Positions 38,201 through 52,000 are shown, numbered from the stretch's first letter. The stretch is DNA of 64,000 nt from Tubiluchus corallicola (GCA_030141605.1 JAQGDQ010000132.1:401297-465296), one strand, 5' to 3'. Numbers and translations: made by a program. The notes: generated by a model not told the origin, from the sequence alone.

Positions 38201-41200
38201 AATCCATAGTCGCACAGTGCGGGCACAGAAATTGATTAAAGTTTCCTTGCTTAGGAAGAAAGCAAATTGCCCCAGTCTTCAATAGCCTGCCAGAATTTCT
38301 TACAGGCAGAATTAAAGTTGTACCAGCTACCAGGGTATCGTTTCCCATTTCAATGCCTTGCAATTTTGAGAACGATTTTTTCAGTCTATTGCTCCACAGC
38401 TTTTGAACAAAGTCTTTCATCATAAATTTCGTATTAGTCAAAGCCAGGACACAAAAACTCACTTTTTGAGAGAAGTTGTTTGTGCTCGCTTCTCGAGTAA
38501 TGATAATGACATTAAATTTTCATTATCTGCTTAAAATACTGGAATATGTGTCGCTTGATGCATTCCAGTTGACGGCATTTAAAGGTGAAATAGATGCCAC
38601 AATAATAGTGCCATATTCTGAGGCCACATTTCAAAAGCCCCGCAGACCTGGAGTTTTTAGAAAACCGACTGTTCGGCGCTTAAAGTCCCTGAAAGCAGAG
38701 CCTGGCGTTGTTGTTAAAAAGCAACGTGATTACATCATTCCAGCATTCGAGGATGCGCCATTTGCTGAGTCAGAAGAAACATCCGCACAACTAAAATGTA
38801 AGTCTGATGCACTGAGCATAACATTTCCTGTAATTATACATGTTGCTCTATTTATTAATAGCATTATTTTTGATACAGTGGCTGATACTGGTAACGTTTA
38901 ACAAGCCTTTTCACTGTTCCAGCGATTGATGATGATTGTGAAATGGTCGAAGGTTTAGTGAACCTAACAACGTTATTTGAACCAAACATTGCATTTGTTT
39001 ACACTTGATAATGTATTGTAACAGTTCTTGTCGTTAATTTTTGCTTCTCTAATTTCATTTTACGTGAATTGCTAGCTGTTTTCGAATAAGAATAACTTCT
39101 TACTTTAAAACTATACACGTGTAGTATATAATAAAAATAACCACGTGTTTCACCGTTTCACCTACATGTAGTTATATACACAAGGTCAGAAGTAAGTAGG
39201 GTTCACTTAACCTTTGACCTACAGCAACTGCGCTTGTGCACAGCGAAACTGTGGAAAGGCTTATTCTTTCACCATTTAATATAAGATCATTTCTGCATTC
39301 TAGATTTGTAACGTTATTGTGGAAAAACTGGTAAATAAATTTCTTACCAAGTTACTTAAAATAGTTTGAATACGGAATTTGAGCTTTAACGTTAGGAATC
39401 ATTGTCTTAGGTAGGGGATATGTATATATATGTATATATATAGTATGTATAATTATGTATATTTGATTTATGTGGTGGTTCTCTTGGATTACGTATTTGC
39501 TTGCTTGCTTGCTTACTTGCTTTCCCACTTGCTTACTTACTTACTTGTTTACGTGCTTGTTTGCTTGCTTGCTTGCTTCCTTATTTATTTATTTTATTGC
39601 TTAATTATTACTTACTTACTCATTCACTCACTCACTCACTCACTCAGTCATTCACTCTCTCACTCACTCATTCACTCACTTGCTCACACACTCACTCATA
39701 CACTTACACACTTACTTACAGATCTAGAAATGACTGCAGAAGAAGAGCAAGTAAAATCTGATGAGACAAAAGAACCCACAGAAGATGACCTGGAAACACT
39801 CAATATTCAAACAAGCAGACAAAAAAGCGGCTCACGGGCTAAAAAAGTGAGCGATTATAGCAAACAACAGCTAAAAAATGTTTTCAGCAATGTTTCCAGA
39901 CGATTGTCTGGCGATGAAAAGAAAAAATCGATGCGTGGAGAAAAGAAGTCAGTTACTGACAAGCGAAAGTCTACGTCGGCTAAAACAACCAAAGATACCA
40001 GCAAACATACGAATATAAGACAAATCTCCAGCACTGAGAGGCAACAATCCAGTACCAGGAAGCATAAATCTCGCATTGGAAACGAGAAACTTAAAACTGA
40101 ATGGCAAAGATCTAGCATTGGTTCGCTGGAAACTATTGTAGAAAAGTCAAAATTAGAAGAACCAGCAGAAAAGATAGACGATCATGATAAAGAATTTGCA
40201 GTTCATGGTGAAACAACGAAAGAGCAAGTTAGAACAGGTATAAAAGATATCGACGATGAAAAGCAAAAGTCTAACATTGAAAAGCACAAATCTGGTACTC
40301 AGAAGCAAAAATCGGGTACTGAAAAGCACAAATCTGGCACTCAGAAGCAAAAATCGGGTACTGAAAAGCACAAATCTGGCACTCAGAAGCAAAAATCGGG
40401 TACTGAAAAGCACAAATCTGAAACTGAAAAACAAAAATCAGGAGCTGAAAAGCAAAAGTCTGGCACAAAGACATCTGGGTTTTTAGCATCTAAATCCAAC
40501 GTACTGAAACGCAAGTCAAAAGAAACTACAAGTGCGCAGAAAGAAAAGGACGGTCCCGAGAAAACAATAAAAAGTGCACTAAAGGACCCTCAAAACCCGT
40601 CTAAGTCTAAAATCGTACAGCTTGTGGATACTCACAGAGGCATAGCAGTGGGTTTGTTGGGCGGTTCTGATCCAAAAGACACAGACAGCAAGTAAGTCCT
40701 GTCATTTTAATCCTTCATTTCGGCCTAGGATTTACAGCGGTAAGGTGAAGTAGTCAACACAATGTTCAGGAGTATAAATAATATCAATTTCAATCAATTT
40801 AGCTCACAACATTACATAACATATAATTCAAGCATAGTTTAAAACCATTCACACTCGTAACACGTGTAATTATCATTAGACTTGTTACTTGCAAAAGAAC
40901 TCAAAACGTCTAACGAAAACTTTTGATTCATCCTATTATAGCAAATATAGACTTGACAAGTTGGCGGAAAAATACAACATGATGTGGTGAGTTTATCACC
41001 AAGAGTCACCCTAAATACAATATACAGTCCGTTATAATGTTCAAACTAGTGATAGGATGAACCAACTCTAACAATGGCAGAAATAAAAGTGCCAACTAGT
41101 ACAAAAATACAACGTGCGCTGCTGTGGTGCTATGAAACCTATATCCATGGTGACTATCTCTTAGCAATAGTAAAGTAATAAATAAAAAGTATAAAAGGTT

Positions 41201-44200
41201 GTAATTAGTAATAAATAAAAAGAATAACGTGTTGGACAAGTGACTTATATTATCAAAAGAGAGCCATGGTGTAGTGAGCTTTATTCTGTGACCTTGATCG
41301 AGTGTTTTACAGTCACCAAACTCAAACATCCTTTAAGGAGCTGGGATACCTTAATATATCCTGACAATTGTGCGTTTAGTAATTAATATTAATACTAACC
41401 CTGTTAATATTTAATAAGCCCTTTCTCGGTTTCACCGATTGATGGTGATCGTGAAAAGGTTAATGAATCTAACAATGTTATCTGAACCAAGCAACGCATT
41501 TGTTTACACTTGACAACGCCTCTCAGGCCATGCTGTTGAAAACATTAACAGTTCTTGGCATTAATTTTCACTTCATTTATTTCATTTTACATGAATTGCT
41601 ACTGTTACTACTAGCTGTTAGCCACATGTTTCACCGGTTTCATCTACATGTAGTTACATGCACAAGGTAACTTTACATATTTACAGAAACAGACGCTTTT
41701 ATAAGGTCACTAATGACATTGCGCACATTGTTTACAGCTATAACGGACTCAAGATCATTAAATATTTTATATAAAGAGTATATTTCTTAAAACCGTTTCT
41801 TGTAGTAAAGTTTGACCAAGGAATTATCTTGGAAAAATCCTAAGTGCTAATTGAGAATTATTACAATTATTGGACACATTGGGGACATATCAGATGTGTT
41901 GAGGTGCGTAACTCATTAAAATGATAACGAAATTTTGAATTTCTAGAAATGCAGGTAAATTGTTTACGTCATACGATATAGAAGAAAATAAATGGTACCG
42001 CGGACCAGACATTCCCGAGGGAGTTGATCGTCACGCAGTAGCTTTCCATGATTCAACAATTTACGTTATAGGTGATGTGTTTACCCTTCCTTTCACAGTG
42101 TCTGTGGCTATAGTGCAAAGTTTCAGATTAACTTTGCTAAGTGCCTGTGTTTTTAATGCGAAACTATTAGACAGAGATCTAGAAACTTTTAGACACTACG
42201 TGGAAAATCCGTGCGCCATTGATCATTAGTGACTGCGTAGCATTACCAGTTGATAGCCCAGCGGTAAGCCTCTAGAAATGGCTGATGTCCTGTGTCTTCG
42301 ACCCCTTGACTGAAGTCATCGTTCACCAAACTATTGTCTGAGTCTCTACCAGGCAAGTTTCAAGACACTCGTGTTTCCAAATTAACTGAATTACATGTGG
42401 ATGCCCTCGATCATCGCGGATCTAAGAAAACTCATGCAACGATATCTCGTTATTGTTGATGTTAGGTATTGAGTTTTCTTAGGCATCCACTTTTAATTCA
42501 GATAGTTCGGAAACACATACGGCTAGGCTCATGAAGCTTGTGTGATAGACACCTGGAATAGGGACGCAGAGCTGCTTAATTAGTATGTACATTGCAGTTA
42601 CAGTGCTATAAAAATGTTGTGAAATTACAGCTTGCTGTTAGTCATTCTACAGCCAGGCAATGTATTAACGAACGGCAAGAATAAAATAAAGATAGGAACA
42701 GTCGTCATCATTTTTAAACCAACTCGATTTTACAGTTCTTATTTACTTTAAGTTTAAACTTCATCTTCAGTGGTACATTTATCCAATATTTTTTATGCTT
42801 TACTGTTTTCGCGGCAAAAAATCGTTTCTATAATAATAGCAAGCCAGTTCACTTCAGGTCATTGTAGAAGCGATTTTGTCTGTGGAACTATAACCAACAG
42901 TATTTTACCACACTTCATAAACTGAAATAACATGATTAAGCTGACAAACTAGAATTATGTTAATAAATAGGGGGTGCAAAAATGCAGTCAAAGCAGAAGA
43001 AGGGCGCCCTGAAAGCAATAAAGCGTTGCTACAAATACGACACAAAGAAGAAAGTCTGGAGCGAAATACCGAAGATGATTAAGCCCAGGATGGACCACGA
43101 GTGTGTCATGATGGGTGATATAATATATGCTATCGGTGGACAAGATGACAAAATGCAGTGAGTAGAGAGTGCAAAAATTCATAAACTTCGAACGTTAAAG
43201 GAAAACTGAATGACTTTGTAGGCATTAGTTCGAAATCAAGTATGCTGTAAAATACTGAAAACTACAAAAGCTTTTTTGAAATCAAAGTTTAGATTAAATA
43301 ATAATTACTTCGGGTGGCTAAATTTTGTCAGACTTTCAAAGCTACGCACGGCTCAGTGAATCCACTAAGACTGGCAATTGCACCTTTTTGTCATATTCGC
43401 GTGCTCGACAAATAGGCGCATCACCGTAGTAAGCATGATTATGAACTATAGTATTCATCTGTGACGTAAGTGTGACGTAGAGCTCATTTTCGTGACATCA
43501 CATCAGCGTCTTATAGCAGTCTTCGCTTATGCAACGTGCTTGACGCGCAGGGAAGATGCCTACCATTGCACTAACTGTGGTTAGTTTGAGAAGTAAGAGA
43601 CAGTTGTGTTCGGTTGCCGTTAATTAACTTTCCAAGGTAATTATTCAAATATTAGAAACAATTACTAACTTCATAGGCAAGAAAATGTATATTTTGGACA
43701 GTAAATTCAAATGACATTAAGTCTGGTTTTCCTTCGAACAAAACTGTTCTTTCTTCTGACGATTTGATTAAGATGACTGAGAAACTCGATGAAATTGTTC
43801 GTAATTGTCCCCATTAAAGCTAAACTGACAACCCAACAAAGCTGTCAGCTGATTCCCTAAAAGTATACCAGGAACATGGGTTTCGTGACCTTCGGGATTA
43901 TACCGTTTTTCTGGTCTTACACAGCCTATGACTGTTCATCTCAAATTGTGATAAAAATTTGATTCTGAACTTCTACCTATTTTCGTTTTCAAAAAAAGCT
44001 GATTTTCAAAATGTCAGTTTGCGCATATGTACGTAGTTTACCATAAAAACCAACAGTTCTGGTAAAATGAACATTTTAATTACATATTTTTCCATATAAA
44101 AAATATTGGTACAATGTTGTGACAAGTCCGTATTTCCGTATGGTATCCATATTTCCAAAAATAATGTGACAACATTGGTACAATATTGTCATGCTACCTG

Positions 44201-47200
44201 GGATGTAAGTCTAAATGGACTACGTACTTAAGATAAGATATCATTACCAGGTTTTTTTATTCATCAGAAGCAAAAATACAATGACGTAATAATCACAACA
44301 GTGCAATAAGTTCAACATGTTAAAATTTGTTTATTCTTGTTTTTTACAGCGTTTGTGTTCTTGCTCCTCGATTCCCGCCTAACAAGAGTTTTGTTCTTGG
44401 CAAAATAACATTTTATTCACACTAGAAATATTTCGATTACAAAATATCCTAATATTCAAGTTGTCTTTTCTCTTAAGGGTCACCAATTCAGCAGAGATGT
44501 TTAGTCCTGATCTTGATAAGTGGCGTACAGTCGCTCCGATGACCCATGGCCGCCGAATGTTTGGCGCGGCCGTTTATAACAAACAAATTTACGTAGTTGG
44601 AGGAATAGAAGAAGGACCACCCGGGGACATGCCACTCTCTTCTGTCATAGAGGCATATGATGCTGTCAAAAACATGTAAGAGTAGGTCCACCTTAGAGAA
44701 AAACTCAAGAACACACAATTTGGCCAAAACTATTGTTTACAAATAATAATTTATTGACAATTCAGCACAATACAATTTTACAATTTATTACAAAACATTC
44801 CAAATACAATGAATGCAACACACTACACACCATGATAACTATTTTTAATATGTGTATGAATCAGCTATTATTTGTTCTGCACACAACATTCCTTTGTGGA
44901 TTATGTCTCTAGAAAACGTCTCTTTCACTGTTGATTAAATCTGTCTTGTCTGTTTGTATGTAATGTAATGGTGGCTCAATAAACAAACACATGCATTACA
45001 ATACAGAAAATTACGCAGACAAAAAACCCCGCGTATGGGAATGATCGACTTTCAACACAATAATGATAATAATAAAATTAATAAACCGCATTTACAATAG
45101 TTAAATATTGCAATTATATTATATCGTTTAGTTATATTGCAAAATTTGTTCCATTTTCCAAGTTCCAGTACAAAACGAGTTTTAGAATTGCAAGTACAGG
45201 TTACGACAAATTTGTATTGTTGAACATAGAGCATTAGAATTTACAACATTCTAAACATAATATTGTTCACATTTTTCCCCAAGAAAGTGTTACTATTTCA
45301 TTTACTATTTTGGAGAGATAAACGACTAATCTGTTCACTTCGTTTTCTTCTATTTATATTTAAAACGTGTTTAATTTCGTACATAATCATTTCTTATTCT
45401 TATCTTTATTCTTATTCTTATTCTTATTCTCATTCTCATTCTCATTCTCATTCTCATTCTCATTCTCATTCTCATTCTCATTCTCATTCTCATTCTCATT
45501 CTCATTCTCATTCTCATTCTCATTCTCATTCCAATCCCTACTCCTATTCTTATTTCTATTCTTATTTGATTCTCATTTAGTTTAGTACATACGTGTGTTG
45601 CTGAAACGCTGAAGATGCTTAAACATTGTCAACAAAGTTTGTTAAAATGTGGAACTTTTAAATGAAGCAAAAGAACAAACGCTTATAGAAAAGCGCTGCC
45701 TACACTAAATTAATGGATTAAATCTGTGAAGTACAGCAAAGGAATTTTTACATTATTAAATTTAAAAGCTGAGTAGAATCTCTTTAACACACCTGTGTGG
45801 AAAGTTCTTATGCATGAAGTTAACTTTAGCTGCATAACTGCTTTTCAACAGAAATTTTAATGACATTGCCTGTAGTATGAACATTTTTCGTGGTATCTTA
45901 GTAGTAAAATGACGGAAAAATTTTCAGATGGACCACAAAAGACCCGCTAAATAAAGGCAGGGCTGGCTTGTCTTTATGTAACGTTGATGGTCGATTGTTC
46001 ATGATTGGAGGAGTTACGGAATCGTTTAATCCAAAGAAACGTGTAGAACCCCTTTCAACAATTGAAGTATACGACAGCAATACAGGCAGGTGGGAAAAAG
46101 AGACTACTTTTGAACTCGAGAGGACGCGCTGCGTGGCTGTATGTGCTGGTAAGCAACTTATGTTTGAAATAAGTTTTTGAAATGAAATAAGTTCATTCAC
46201 CAACAACCACATAGATATGGAGAACTATAATACTACAGCACCCAAAATTAGTCTGAAACAACAAATAGCATCGATTGTTATTCATCTAAGTCGTCTTGAT
46301 TACGATGTAGAAAACTTTAGTGTACATTAGAATGCCAAAGAACCAAAAAAGGTATCACTGGCCAAGTGGTCACTATTTCATTGGAAACTAATGGCTCTAG
46401 CTGCAAACGAATATTATTGGATTAGCACAAAGAAGCCAGCCGTTTTTCTGCAATAAGCTTTGGATGGGAAAAGCGAAAAGTTATCAGCAATAATAAAGAC
46501 CCGGTGACAGAAAATACAACAATATGCTGTTACGAAAAGCACAGTATAAAGTTATTTCATGTGCCATAAATAAAAGAAATATATACATTCCAGTCATTGG
46601 ACTTTTGGTCCAAAAACAGGAAACACACGCAAAAACAATTGTGCACAGTAACACACAAACAAAACATGTAATCTGACAAGCACTATCAGATGTATATTAG
46701 TCTGAAAGACTGTTGGTAAAGTACAGAATAATACATGATAGTTATAGTTATGCATAGTTATAGGTTGACTTCGAATTTATAAGAAAGTTGTATATTGTCT
46801 AAAATTGTTGCAATGATAATATAGTAAAGTTAAATTAGCCCTAAAATATTTATGGAACTAAAATGGTTTGATCTGCCCACACAAGTTCGTTTTTGGAGTT
46901 AAAAGGAATAAAAGATGGCACGAAAGCTGATACATATTACCCAACGTTTCTGAGTAAAACCCAGTCCATCTTCAAAGAGAATCTGTAAAAACAAGAACTT
47001 ATAGATAAATTTATTGACCATGTAGCACATTACAATGCAATAAGTCTGTTTACTGCTCTAACGATTGATGATGATCGTGAAAAGGTCCAGACCTCACATT
47101 TGTGTACACTTGACAATGCCTCGCAGCCCATGCTGTTGTAATAGTAGCAGTTCTCACATGTTTTAGCAGCTAGCTAGAACCTTACCTAGTTCATTTTTCC

Positions 47201-48154
47201 TCGTTCTCAAGTAAGATCCTGCTAATAAATCGCTCTATGCAAAGACTAATGCATAATTAAGCAAAGTCCAAGTAAAACAACTGAAATTACTAAAGTGATG
47301 TGGCAAACGGCTTTCCTTTACCCACATGTCATGTGATGGTTGTAGTTAAGACGCGTTGCTGTAGTACACTTAACCTTTGACTACAGCAACTGCGCGTGTG
47401 CACAACGAAACTGCGAAAAGGCTTATTCGTTACAATACATTTCAATAATAATTTATTACAGCATATAGCAGTAATATAATGTAAACCATAAAGCGTAAAA
47501 ATATCACTTGCATATAACCAGAACACAATAACAACTTTTGAACAGAAGGCAATCTCTAATCAGACTACTAAGACTACCATCGTTGTGTTCTAGTTATTTG
47601 TGTTTGATATTTGTTTGCTTTTTCTTATCACTTACTTGATTTTATCTGAATAGTTCACACAAATTTTTTCCTGAAAATCGAGTGAGTTTTACTCTGAAAC
47701 GCCAGATAAAGTACTCTTTTTCTAACCAGTTTTCTTAACAAACGCATGTTGTCTGTACTTGTTTGCCTATTAGTACTGGCAGAGCAATTTTCTCGACAAC
47801 TCACTGAAATCATGTATGCTAGCAAAATTAAATGCATGGCTTCCCTGGTAAAGGAGTAAATGAAAAAAAATCTGGTCACCATGCAAACAATACCGTTGTT
47901 TGTCCGTTTCTGAAGCTAAACGTAGGAAAACAGTCCTTAAAACAAATGATATCAAGGGAATTTAAGCCGATGCTTTCTTTGCAGAATCACGTTTGTATAT
48001 CTTTGGAGGAACTGCCACAGATAGAAACCAAACTTGCCTCTCCGAAGTCAGCTGTTATGACACTTCGACCAAGACATGGATAGAAGGACTGGCCAGCCAT
48101 CGAAAACCCACTCTAGGAATGCGGGCCATTGTCTACAAGAAAGCTAGAAACTAA
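32237..48154 (+). CDS. KLHL-type protein D (BTB-BACK-linker-Kelch), complete
   Basis: Eleven exons: 32237-32356, 33269-33488, 34710-35442, 36798-36885, 38569-38797, 39722-40691, 41947-42071, 42971-43157, 44478-44675, 45928-46148 and 47985-48154. Phases 0,1,2,0,1,2,1,2,2,1 all match and the total of 3261 nt gives 1086 aa. The ATG has A at -3 and an in-frame TAA 24 bp upstream. Residues about 130-226 are BTB ([20 protein letters not shown], then YFDELF), and 230-357 BACK. About 388-785 is a linker with Lys/Ser/Gln/Glu repeats. Six Kelch blades follow to the end (LLGG, VIGG, AIGG, VVGG, MIGG, IFGG). By family, a dimeric Cullin-3 substrate adaptor; the substrate is unknown. The exon order and phases serve as the template for the partial cassettes A-C. 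Introns hold family 1 and 2 transposons and a tRNA-like sequence. Confidence 0.93.
38901..39265 (+). mobile_element. TIR element, family 2, copy b
   Basis: Starts acaagccttttcac and ends gaaaggcttatt. It shares with copy c the blocks cgattgatgatgat near the left end and tttgacctacagcaactgcg near the right end. It lies in the gene D intron just before the linker exon. Confidence 0.75.
39499..39721 (+). repeat. CTTG/CTTA and CTCA tetranucleotide tract abutting a splice acceptor
   Basis: Roughly 220 bp of CTTG/CTTA units followed by CACT/CTCA units. It ends in ttacttacag, the acceptor of the gene D linker exon at 39722. The pyrimidine-rich repeat itself supplies the polypyrimidine tract. The reading frame is open through it, so an unspliced or alternative start would add a Leu/Tyr-rich stretch. 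Confidence 0.85.
39722..40691 (+). other. Gene D linker exon with 7/14-residue Lys-Ser repeats
   Basis: 323 residues, phase 1 in and phase 2 out, the same phases as the A linker. Acidic start ([16 protein letters not shown]), then Arg/Lys/Ser-rich. From about 40268 to 40460 there are tandem units of the type EKHKSGT and QKQKSGT (21 bp each, often paired as 42 bp). It ends in the first Kelch strand (GLLGG). It does not contain the module shared by A and C. The antisense frames over the repeat are artefacts. Confidence 0.85.
41413..41670 (+). mobile_element. TIR element, family 2, copy d (right end missing)
   Basis: Starts aataagccctttctcgg and follows copies b and c through the acttgacaacgcctc and ctacatgtagttac blocks, then diverges after cacaagg. 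The right terminal repeat was not found. In the gene D intron before the exon at 41947. Confidence 0.6.
42244..42310 (+). repeat. tRNA-like sequence (probable SINE head)
   Basis: Box A-like gatagcccagcgg at 42252 and box B-like tcttcgacccc about 30 bp later. The spacing and lack of clean stems argue for a decayed tRNA-derived repeat and not a working tRNA. In a gene D intron. Confidence 0.4.
43195..43737 (+). mobile_element. TTAA-flanked MITE, family 1, copy 3
   Basis: TTAA then AGGAAAACTG at the left; TCTGGTTTTCCT then TCGA (a mutated TTAA) at the right. The body matches copy 1 in the same orientation, with more differences. It starts about 37 bp after the gene D exon ending at 43157. Confidence 0.82.
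45395..45572. repeat. ATTCTC / ATTCTT hexanucleotide microsatellite
   Basis: About 180 bp of TTCTTA and then TTCTCA units in the gene D intron between 44676 and 45927. Open frames reading Ser-His or Phe-Ser are repeat artefacts. Confidence 0.93.
47037..47429 (+). mobile_element. TIR element, family 2, copy c (with target-site duplication)
   Basis: Starts gcaataagtctg and ends gaaaaggcttattcg. It is flanked by TTACAAT at 47030-47036 and 47430-47436, so a 7-bp (possibly 8-bp with one change) target duplication, compatible with hAT-type insertion. Non-coding. In the last intron of gene D. Confidence 0.8.
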
Positions 48155-49061
48155 TTTTATAGCAATCTCACTGTCTGTCGTTCCCTGTTTAGTTCCCAAT
48201 ACATCAAGTTCTTCGTTCTTTGTTTTGGTTTGTTCCCTTTTTCTGGGGGAACCACAAGCATTCTGTTTGTTATTACAAAATTTATATTTTTAAATTTATT
48301 CGAATTACCTAATAATACATTTTGTAATGAATAATAAATTGTATTATTTGACTCAGTTATTACTGATCTTTTATTTTTTAATTTGTGCCTATCAGAAGTA
48401 GAAACATCAGCTTTGATTACTCTAACATTGTTTCCATTATTACCTTCTTTATAACTTGTCATCGTAGCATGTCATCACCATCATCATTGTCGTCGTTGTC
48501 GTTATCGTGGTCATCGCCATCATTATTATCAATAGAAAATGCTACAGCTACAATGAGTTACAGTAGAAATGCAATTTAAATCAAATAAGCCTAATATTAC
48601 CACAATATTTTGATACTGAGTCGTGTGATTAAGAAAAAGCAGCAAAGTATAAAAATTTGATTACTACGTTCTTATTTCTCACAAAATATTTATGGAAATT
48701 ACCATGCCTTGTTAACAAAGACATTTCCAAACGCTTCAGCATCTTGTTCGAATTCTTGTTTTACAATTTTGAAACACTCTTCAATTTTCAAGCTTCTTGC
48801 TCTAGAGTTGATTCTTCCGCGGACAATATATCTTTTTCTGTTTCAGTTTTCTACAGACGTGACGTAATAAATTTTGACGTCATTTATGACAGTGTGCTTA
48901 AATTTTGCTCGTGATATTTGAAATAGCTACTTCGCATGAGGATCAATTCCCCCGACCTCTCACTGCCATAGGATGATACCATCAGTCCTGGTAGCATGGG
49001 GTAGGTTTTCGAACAAGTGAAAACCAATATTTGGAAAGGACTGATGGATTAAAACGTCAGA
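48155..49061. other. Spacer between genes D and E
   Basis: Only about 0.9 kb separates the D stop from the E start codon. It holds the D 3' UTR with its poly(A) signal and presumably the E promoter. I saw no clear TATA box. Small open frames show no domain. Confidence 0.6.
48333..48338 (+). terminator. Poly(A) signal of gene D (AATAAA)
   Basis: AATAAA 179 bp after the TAA at 48154. Confidence 0.65.
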
Positions 49062-52000
49062 ATGATGGCGACGGAAGCTGAAGAGGTTCAGATAAATCCT
49101 CTCAGTGAAGCATCAGATAGTGGCATCCTTAGGACAATGAAGGATCGGGTGAGGTGACCTTTAAAAACTTTCAAACAAGCTTACTATAACTTGTGAATAT
49201 CTTATTACTTTGATTAATTGTACAGCATTATATTTAGTTTTTGTACCATTAAAACTTGGATTAAGCTCGAAAGCACAAACATTCAACTTGCTAGAGCCAG
49301 AGCAGTTAACTGCTAATGTATCGAACGTTGTTGATGTAAATAAGTTTGCTCTTAAATCTCGAGTATGAACATAATCTAGAGTTTCTTTTTAGAAATGTTA
49401 AAGCAGACGCAGGGTGCTAAATAATTAAGCAAGGAAATGCATTGTTATCTCTATATTGAGCGTACAACACTTTATTTTTAATTTTCCTTTTAAATTTTGC
49501 TCCAATTCGGCAAGCTCTCACATGAATCAAAAGGGCCCCTTGGCAATTCTTTTTATTTATCTTTTGACTGAAATTCCGTTGCTATGACTATAACAGTAGC
49601 GTCAGAAATGAGGTGCAAAACCAACCTGACACGAGGTTCTTCTATCACCAGTTAAAATTTATCGAAAATTCAGAGCACAATACAGACCACACGATTAGCA
49701 ATGTATTTTTTCAGCAAGATGCAGTACTTTCTCATCACTCACAGACACTCAATGCATGATGCCCAACTTGTCATTGTACTGGCTTCTTAGGCTCTTGAGG
49801 CCCCTGAAGAAGGTTACGAATATAGCAAACTCTACTTGTGCAGCAGTTTTTTTAAAGATTTTCGTCTTTAAATCGTCTTAAAGAATTCTACCTTAAGATT
49901 TCAGTACATCTGTACCAATTTTCAAACATTTTGATTCGTTTGGTAAAAGTTAATATAGAAAATGTAATGTATATAGTGACTTCTGGAACATCCTGTATAT
50001 AAAGATGAAAATCTACCTGTGTTCCTATTTATGCACGCCAACATGCTGCAGCACGCCTCAAAATGAGATCCAAAACAAGAATTAGCAAGGCCCAAGGAAG
50101 ATTTTAGGCTTATATCAACTTAGGTCAAACCCCTCACCACCCCCAAAGGCGACCAAAATGAGTACAAAATAGCAGTTGTTAGGGCATTCTACTATATATA
50201 ATCGTTCAGTAAGTCGCTTTAGGGAGTACTGAGTTCGAACATCGATATCCTCATTGTATCCGAACAAAAGCATCCAATATGGCGTCCAAAATGGCGCAAC
50301 GCGGTAGTATTTAGCTCCGCCGCCTCGTAAGAATAAGCCCATTTCACAGCGAGGAGGCACGGCAAAATTTCTCATGCAGTTCCTCGTGAAGAAGTCTGTC
50401 GCTAGCTAGAAATTATGCGCCCTCCTCGTGAGGAATTTTCTCGAAATACTGCATGTTCTATTTTCGCATTTAATCTTCGAGGAATTCAGACTTAAATTCA
50501 GATAAATATCTTGAGTGGTTGCGGCTGTTTTCCGTATCAATTACACTTCATATGGTTACAGTTATCAAGTTTCCTGCAAAGGAAAAGTGGTTGCTCATCA
50601 CCGTGCACACCCACTGAGGAAAAAACAGTTCAGGTAGACATCACAGAAGAATCTTGTCCTTATGAAATTGAAGAAATGTCTAGTGACGGGAGTCAAGAGA
50701 GTGAAGAACGAAAAGCAAGTAAGTTATTTACAAGGCCCGCCACACAGTACGACACCAAGAAGCCGAAATCAGTGCCAAACAAGACAAAACATGTCTGAGA
50801 CGAATGTCACACCGCAAACGCACAACGATACCACATATTTGACATAAAAGCTTAATTTTAGCACGTTCATAATTTTGGCTTCATGGTGAGTCTTTGTAAC
50901 TGCAAGTACGCTCTCTTTTATCCTTTTCGGTTTATGGCTATGCTTATTTTACTTTGTGTTGTAACTGTTTTCTTCTAAACTGTATTTTATTTGTCACTTT
51001 TTGTGGCATTTCTCGAAAGTGAATGAGTTTTTTGGAATCTTTGTGCTACAAGTCAAAATCTGGGACACGCAAAAGAACCAGCTTTATGAACCAGAAAGAG
51101 TCACAGATTATGTTTAGGCATCTAAAAACACAGTGTATAATTGTATACTTTTGTAGAAAGAGGAACAGCCACCAGGAAGGAGCTATAAGGAGTAAACTAC
51201 ATTTACTTTGAAAGTATAAATAAATAACGAATACTTATTTCAAAGTCAAAAAGTTCATGTTTTTAGGTAAAAAAGTTGAAGAAGATAGTAAAAACGCTTT
51301 TGTCAGAAAATGCTTGCCCAATGTAGTAGTAACAATACAAAACCACAGATTCCTAGCGCACAGAAAACTCCTCGCACGTAGAAGTCAGTACTTTGCTGAT
51401 TTATTACATCACGAGATACCAGACTGCCCGCAAGAAATCACAGAAATCACTTTTGATGACATCACTCCCAATGCCTTCAAATTACTTCTGAATTACTACT
51501 ACGGCAACGGTCTCCATCTAACCATAGACTGTGTGTGCGACGTACTTGACGCGGCAAAGAAATTAGAGAACAAGGAACTAGTTGTCACTTGCGATGACTT
51601 TTTAAACGGTCTTCTGTCAGTCAATTCTGTCCTTGACACATACCAGAAAGCTCGAGAGGAAGGACTGTTGGAATTGCAAAATAGAAGTCGAAGTGTGATT
51701 GGCAAAAATTTCAAAACCATTTCAAACACCATATCATTCTTGAAGCTGCCAGTAGATGTGCTCTGTGAAATATTATCAAACAGCAACGTGCAGGTAAATA
51801 AACGCTTCAAGTACATATATTATACGATTGTCACGTGTGCACTTGCACGTGATTTTAACATTATTTAATTTAACTTTATTTTATTCACTTGATTAACAAT
51901 CAGCCGGCATGAATGCATTAAAATTATTATACTATACATATTTGCAAAATATTAGTGACAATGAGACGGTAATAGTAGTAAAAATATTTATTTTCCATAA

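Noticed and set aside
45263-45585. Ser-His / Phe-Ser repeat open frames
   Set aside because: Translations of the ATTCTC microsatellite in a gene D intron.
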